Below, piece after piece: positions 4,883-6,837 of a stretch of 6,837 nt of DNA. Each line of letters opens with the position of its first letter. Positions within the stretch are counted from its first letter, which is position 1. Position numbers and translations under genes: made by a program. The notes under the pieces are model-generated. The model saw nothing but the letters and a program-made list of their open reading frames with translations, was not told the DNA's origin and searched no databases. The stretch is from Nostoc sp. CHAB 5834 (GTDB lineage: Bacteria > Cyanobacteriota > Cyanobacteriia > Cyanobacteriales > Nostocaceae): NCBI GenBank assembly GCA_020829485.1, contig JAIVFU010000241.1, forward strand, positions 1 to 6,837, in the 5' to 3' direction.

Positions 4883-5175
4883 TGAAACTCAATCTCAAAG
4901 ATGACAACAATCTGCTGTTTAAGTGGGCTTGTAAGGGACTCAAATATTTTCTGCTGACTCTGTTTAGTTTAGCGATTGCTCTTGTTTTGTCTCACGTTTT
5001 TGGCGCTGTCTCAATAGTTGGGATGCTGTTATCCACAAATCTATGGATATGGTTGATGAAGATAACAGTATCTCTGTTTTGTCTATTTGCAATTGCTATG
5101 ATATTTGAGTCTTGGAGTTGCAGAAAATATGCTCTTCTCTACAGGAGTCAGAATTTGAAAATGGCTTTCAACTAA
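4882..5175 (+). CDS. Small membrane protein with two hydrophobic segments, likely PadR target
   Basis: This 97-residue protein of no recognised family has a short charged N-terminus (MKLNLKDDNN) and a first long hydrophobic stretch (about residues 22-50, possibly a helix plus a re-entrant part). A second helix (about 54-75, rich in Trp, Ile, Leu, Phe) and a basic tail with cysteine (C80, RKYALLYR) follow. Positive residues flank the helices, consistent with an inner-membrane or thylakoid protein with both ends in the cytoplasm. The start at ATG 4882 has AGGA 8 nt upstream, inside the second 17-nt repeat. It follows the PadR-type regulator on the same strand, and regulator/membrane-protein pairs are the common arrangement for that family, so regulation by its neighbour is a reasonable inference. 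No terminator is obvious downstream. Confidence 0.65.
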   Translation: MKLNLKDDNNLLFKWACKGLKYFLLTLFSLAIALVLSHVFGAVSIVGMLLSTNLWIWLMKITVSLFCLFAIAMIFESWSCRKYALLYRSQNLKMAFN

Positions 5176-5208
5176 AACAATAACCCGTTTGGGATGGTCT
5201 GTGCAGAA

Positions 5209-5475
5209 CCCTACCGATTGGATTAAATTGGATTAGTTGGAAACGAAGTCTTATTATTGGCTATCCAGCAATACAGCTCAGTTAAGCATTTCTTCCTTCT
5301 CTTTGCATCCTTATCTGCGAGGTGCTGCCCAAAAGCGATATCCTGCGGGAAGTCGCTTTGCGTCTACGTTAAAAAAAATTGACTTTGACAAAGAGTTTCA
5401 GCCTTAACTGAACCGTATTAGGCTATCTACCCCTTTTGACCCCTACCGAGTGGGTTAAATCGGATTGGATTGAGG
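5209..5475. repeat. Pair of imperfect direct repeats bracketing a gene-free spacer
   Basis: CCCTACCGATTGGATTAAAT with the following TGGATT (5209-5234) recurs at 5441-5466 with 3 differences in 26 positions. Both copies continue into GGATT/GGATTGAGG-like sequence. The 5176-5640 spacer holds no convincing gene on either strand: only these repeats, the palindrome at 5332-5359 and the foldback at 5546-5610. The repeats are diverged copies, not a fresh target duplication. Confidence 0.55.
5332..5359. repeat. Interspersed palindrome of Nostocales type
   Basis: AAAGCGA (5332-5338) pairs with TCGCTTT (5353-5359) with an inner TCC/GGA stem around TGC. It continues into GCGTCTACG, like the GCGATGCCTGCGG...CTACGC palindromes scattered through Nostoc-type genomes. 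Confidence 0.5.
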
Positions 5476-5545
5476 CACAAAAAGTAAGCATCGCTTCCAG
5501 AACAAATGCAGCCAGAACCACAGGCTGGATCAGAGAGTGAGGGAA

Positions 5546-5610
5546 GCGATCACTTTCTTAGAGGAAAAGGCGACCCAGTACGATCACCTTTATTTAGTGA
5601 AAGCGATCGC
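5546..5610. repeat. HIP1-bearing foldback, diverged relative of the terminator at 2461-2505
   Basis: GCGATCACTTTC (5546-5557) pairs with GAAAGCGATCGC (5599-5610) with one mismatch. Inside it, CTTAGAGGAAAAGGCGA (5557-5573) is a 17-base exact match to 2461-2477. It lies about 30 bp beyond the stop of the minus-strand gene ending at 5641, so it may terminate that transcript, although no T-run follows. Confidence 0.5.
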
Positions 5611-5640
5611 AGTCCAACTAGATCGCCTACCTCTAGTTTC

Positions 5641-6024
5641 TTACTTCAATCCAGACTGTGCTTTACTCTTGAGCTTGCCATGCTCAAAAATAACGGTGAT
5701 TTTGGAACCATCAGGATTTTCCCAGACAAAGGTTGCTGTTGTTACAGAGCTGTTAACCTCGGCACCTCGGCTCAAGATTGACCGCACATCCGTTAATGAC
5801 ATTCCTATTCTCAACTGTTCATACTCTGCACGATCAAAAAGGCGAAGTTGAACTTGGGTAGATTGTTCAAGCTGCTGAGGATGGAAAGGAGCTTGAAGAC
5901 CATGCAGCAAATAACCGAGTATTACTACTATTACTCCAGTTGGAATAACGATCTTTACATCTACCTTTGCCAGCAATCGAGCGAGAATATTATTAGATTG
6001 TGTGGGGTTAGTTTTATTAACCAT
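5641..6024 (-). CDS. Membrane-anchored protein with a BamE/BLIP-like C-terminal domain
   Basis: From ATG 6024 this encodes 127 residues: a short N-terminus, one membrane helix (about residues 24-42, VKIVIPTGVIVVILGYLL), a spacer, then a compact C-terminal domain (about 64-127). That domain shows the pattern YEQLRIGMSLTDVRSIL, a loop, FVWENPDG, ITVIFEHGKL and the closing SKAQSGLK. The 'GMS..DV..IL' helices followed by W- and F-containing strands and 'G.L.SKAQ.GL' match small BamE/BLIP-like (SmpA/OmlA, DUF3862-type) domains frequent in cyanobacteria, of unknown role, probably facing the periplasm or lumen. GGAG lies 8 nt before ATG 6024, so I prefer this start. The frame stays open to a TTG at 6147 with GGAGG 4 nt upstream, which would add 41 residues. 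It is a single gene with repeat-rich flanks. Confidence 0.75.
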   Translation of the reverse strand: MVNKTNPTQSNNILARLLAKVDVKIVIPTGVIVVILGYLLHGLQAPFHPQQLEQSTQVQLRLFDRAEYEQLRIGMSLTDVRSILSRGAEVNSSVTTATFVWENPDGSKITVIFEHGKLKSKAQSGLK

Positions 6025-6110
6025 TGAAGTAACTCCATAAAGTTTATTGTTTGGTGCTAGTTTGGTGGCCGCCAGACTAGCTTTAACTGTCATATCAACT
6101 TGTAACTGGT

Positions 6111-6193
6111 ACAAAGTAGGCGTTTTCGTTTTTTGATTTTTCAGCAAATAACCTCCATGCAGATAATGTCACCAGGTTATAAACCTACTTTGT
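6111..6193. repeat. 10-bp perfect inverted repeat around the upstream start region of the minus-strand gene
   Basis: ACAAAGTAGG (6111-6120) and CCTACTTTGT (6184-6193) are exact reverse complements 63 bp apart. They enclose GGAGG (6152-6156) and the alternative TTG start at 6147. They could close a leader stem in the minus-strand message or be a pair of protein-binding sites. Confidence 0.4.
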
Positions 6194-6235
6194 CAACCTT
6201 GCTGAGTTTGTTATTCCCACTCACAGAAAAGTTAG

Positions 6236-6268
6236 TGGACGGTTTTGTTGAGGTATCAAAACCGCCCA
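6236..6268 (-). terminator. Stem-loop, possible terminator for leftward transcription from the partition-type gene
   Basis: CGGTTTTG (6240-6247) pairs with CAAAACCG (6257-6264) around a 9-base loop. The stem extends by TGG/CCA (6236-6238 with 6266-6268) across one mismatch. On the minus strand ACTAACTTTTC follows, only a poor T-run. The whole 6148-6500 stretch contains no gene I can support: a short plus-strand frame with a hydrophobic end lies here but lacks a ribosome-binding site. Confidence 0.3.
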
Positions 6269-6352
6269 TCAATAGAGTTTCCTACATAATTCTTTTTAGC
6301 TGGTTGGCTTTATCTGGCTACGCTCATAGTTCAGCAACTTAAGCCATAAAAA

Positions 6353-6367
6353 GTAGGCGATGCCTAC
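6353..6367. repeat. Short palindrome of the Nostocales GGCGATGCCTACGG type
   Basis: GTAGGC (6353-6358) pairs with GCCTAC (6362-6367) around GAT. GGCGGTAAACTACGC follows, a degenerate version of the widespread GGCGATGCCTACGGCGGGCTACGC interspersed palindrome. GGCGAT can also pair with ATCGCC near 6400. Confidence 0.5.
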
Positions 6368-6473
6368 GGCGGTAAACTACGCAGTCATTACAACCAGATC
6401 GCCTTAAAATTACCTATTTAAGTTATGAAGTCTATCAAAGGGCGGATACACCTGAATTTAGACGAAAAATAAA

Positions 6474-6501
6474 TACTGCATTACTGCATCAATTACTGCA
6501 T
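6474..6501. repeat. Three copies of TACTGCAT directly downstream of the partition-type gene
   Basis: TACTGCAT occurs at 6474-6481, 6482-6489 and 6494-6501. The first two are in exact tandem and the third follows after 4 bases (CAAT); the last copy touches the stop codon at 6501. Short direct repeats beside a ribbon-helix-helix partition protein could be its binding (centromere-like) sites, or a simple local duplication. Confidence 0.55.
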
Positions 6502-6837
6502 TAATCTTCTACATCCTTAAGTGCTTCATCCAGCAAAAGCCGCACAATCTCAACCTTTTTTCTACTTGTCTTGGCTGCCAGCACAGATAACTTACGGTGC
6601 ATTGATTCAGGCAAGTCAACAGTTAGTCTGATTGTTGGCTCTTTAGAAGGTTGTTGAAGTTGAGACATGAGATTAAACTTGGCTGGTTGCGGGGCGGATA
6701 TAGGTGATATAGGTAATATAGATTGTGGTACAGGTTCCTGCTCTAGTGTTGGCTGAGTCTCGCTTTGAGTGTCTGAGTTTGCAGTCTCCTGGCTTTGGGA
6801 ACCATAAACAAACTCATGGGCTAGAGCATCATCAAGG
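6501..6837 (-). CDS. Ribbon-helix-helix plasmid-partition-type DNA-binding protein (C-terminal 111 residues; start outside the window)
   Basis: The frame read on the minus strand is open from the right edge to TAA at 6503-6501. The visible part starts LDDALAHEFVYG, continues with a Gln/Ser/Pro-rich linker (about visible residues 13-62), and ends in a ribbon-helix-helix domain: a strand TIRLTVDLP (68-76), helix ESMHRKLSVLAAKT (77-90), turn SRKK, helix VEIVRLLLDEALKDV (95-109). Such a C-terminal domain behind a flexible N-terminus fits centromere-binding partners of ParA on cyanobacterial plasmids (ParG-like). By analogy the N-terminal part would contact ParA and the C-terminal part DNA, and ParA would be expected just beyond the right edge. 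An internal ATG at 6668 would give only 55 residues and has no Shine-Dalgarno, so the longer form is preferred. It could instead be an antitoxin or a general CopG-type regulator. Confidence 0.75.
   Translation of the reverse strand, partial: LDDALAHEFVYGSQSQETANSDTQSETQPTLEQEPVPQSILPISPISAPQPAKFNLMSQLQQPSKEPTIRLTVDLPESMHRKLSVLAAKTSRKKVEIVRLLLDEALKDVED

Noticed and set aside
5506..5851. Plus-strand frames at 5506-5781 and 5537-5851
   Set aside because: They pass through the HIP1 foldback and run antisense to the BamE-like gene, whose domain pattern is clear on the minus strand.
6133..6342. Plus-strand frame of 69 residues (or 61 from ATG 6157) with a hydrophobic C-terminus
   Set aside because: No Shine-Dalgarno, it overlaps the leader of the minus-strand gene and a stem-loop, and no family is recognisable; the hydrophobic stretch alone is not enough.

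Overview
The window looks like accessory DNA, probably plasmid-borne, from a filamentous heterocyst-forming cyanobacterium of the Nostoc/Anabaena/Calothrix group. The evidence is nine copies of the HIP1 octamer GCGATCGC, the 3' end of a cyanobacterial-type group II intron, a membrane protein of the cyanobacterial TRADD-N-associated type, many Nostocales-style intergenic palindromes, and at the right edge a ribbon-helix-helix protein of the sort encoded beside parA on cyanobacterial plasmids. The plasmid assignment is inference: no replication gene or ParA is visible.

Left part (1-1156): the tail of a group II intron (1-124) abuts a 249-bp stretch (130-378) with perfect 14-bp inverted ends. 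The right end of that stretch supplies the last codons of the third gene in a minus-strand cluster of three small unknown genes (1156 to 356). The first two genes of that cluster overlap out of frame by 128 nt. Middle-left (1157-2505): a divergent intergenic region with two HIP1 sites, then a plus-strand pair of unknown genes (1324-1842 and 1845-2453, 2 nt apart) closed by a strong HIP1-built terminator hairpin.

Centre (2581-5602): a 3-kb block with no HIP1 site and AT-rich intergenic DNA. It holds a minus-strand two-helix membrane protein (2767-3306), a GC-rich nested foldback, a 120-bp MITE-like inverted repeat, a PadR-type winged-helix regulator (4192-4710) and a small two-helix membrane protein (4882-5175). 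The last two probably form a regulator/target unit. The leader of the small membrane gene carries two exact 17-nt repeats that could pair alternatively with one complementary segment.

Right part (5176-6837): a repeat-rich spacer, a minus-strand membrane-anchored protein with a BamE/BLIP-like C-terminal domain (stop at 5641), another gene-free spacer with palindromes and three TACTGCAT repeats, and the C-terminal 111 residues of the ribbon-helix-helix partition-type protein, which runs off the right edge. No tRNA, rRNA or CRISPR array was seen. Most genes here are family-level or unknown calls, made by reading the sequence without database searches.
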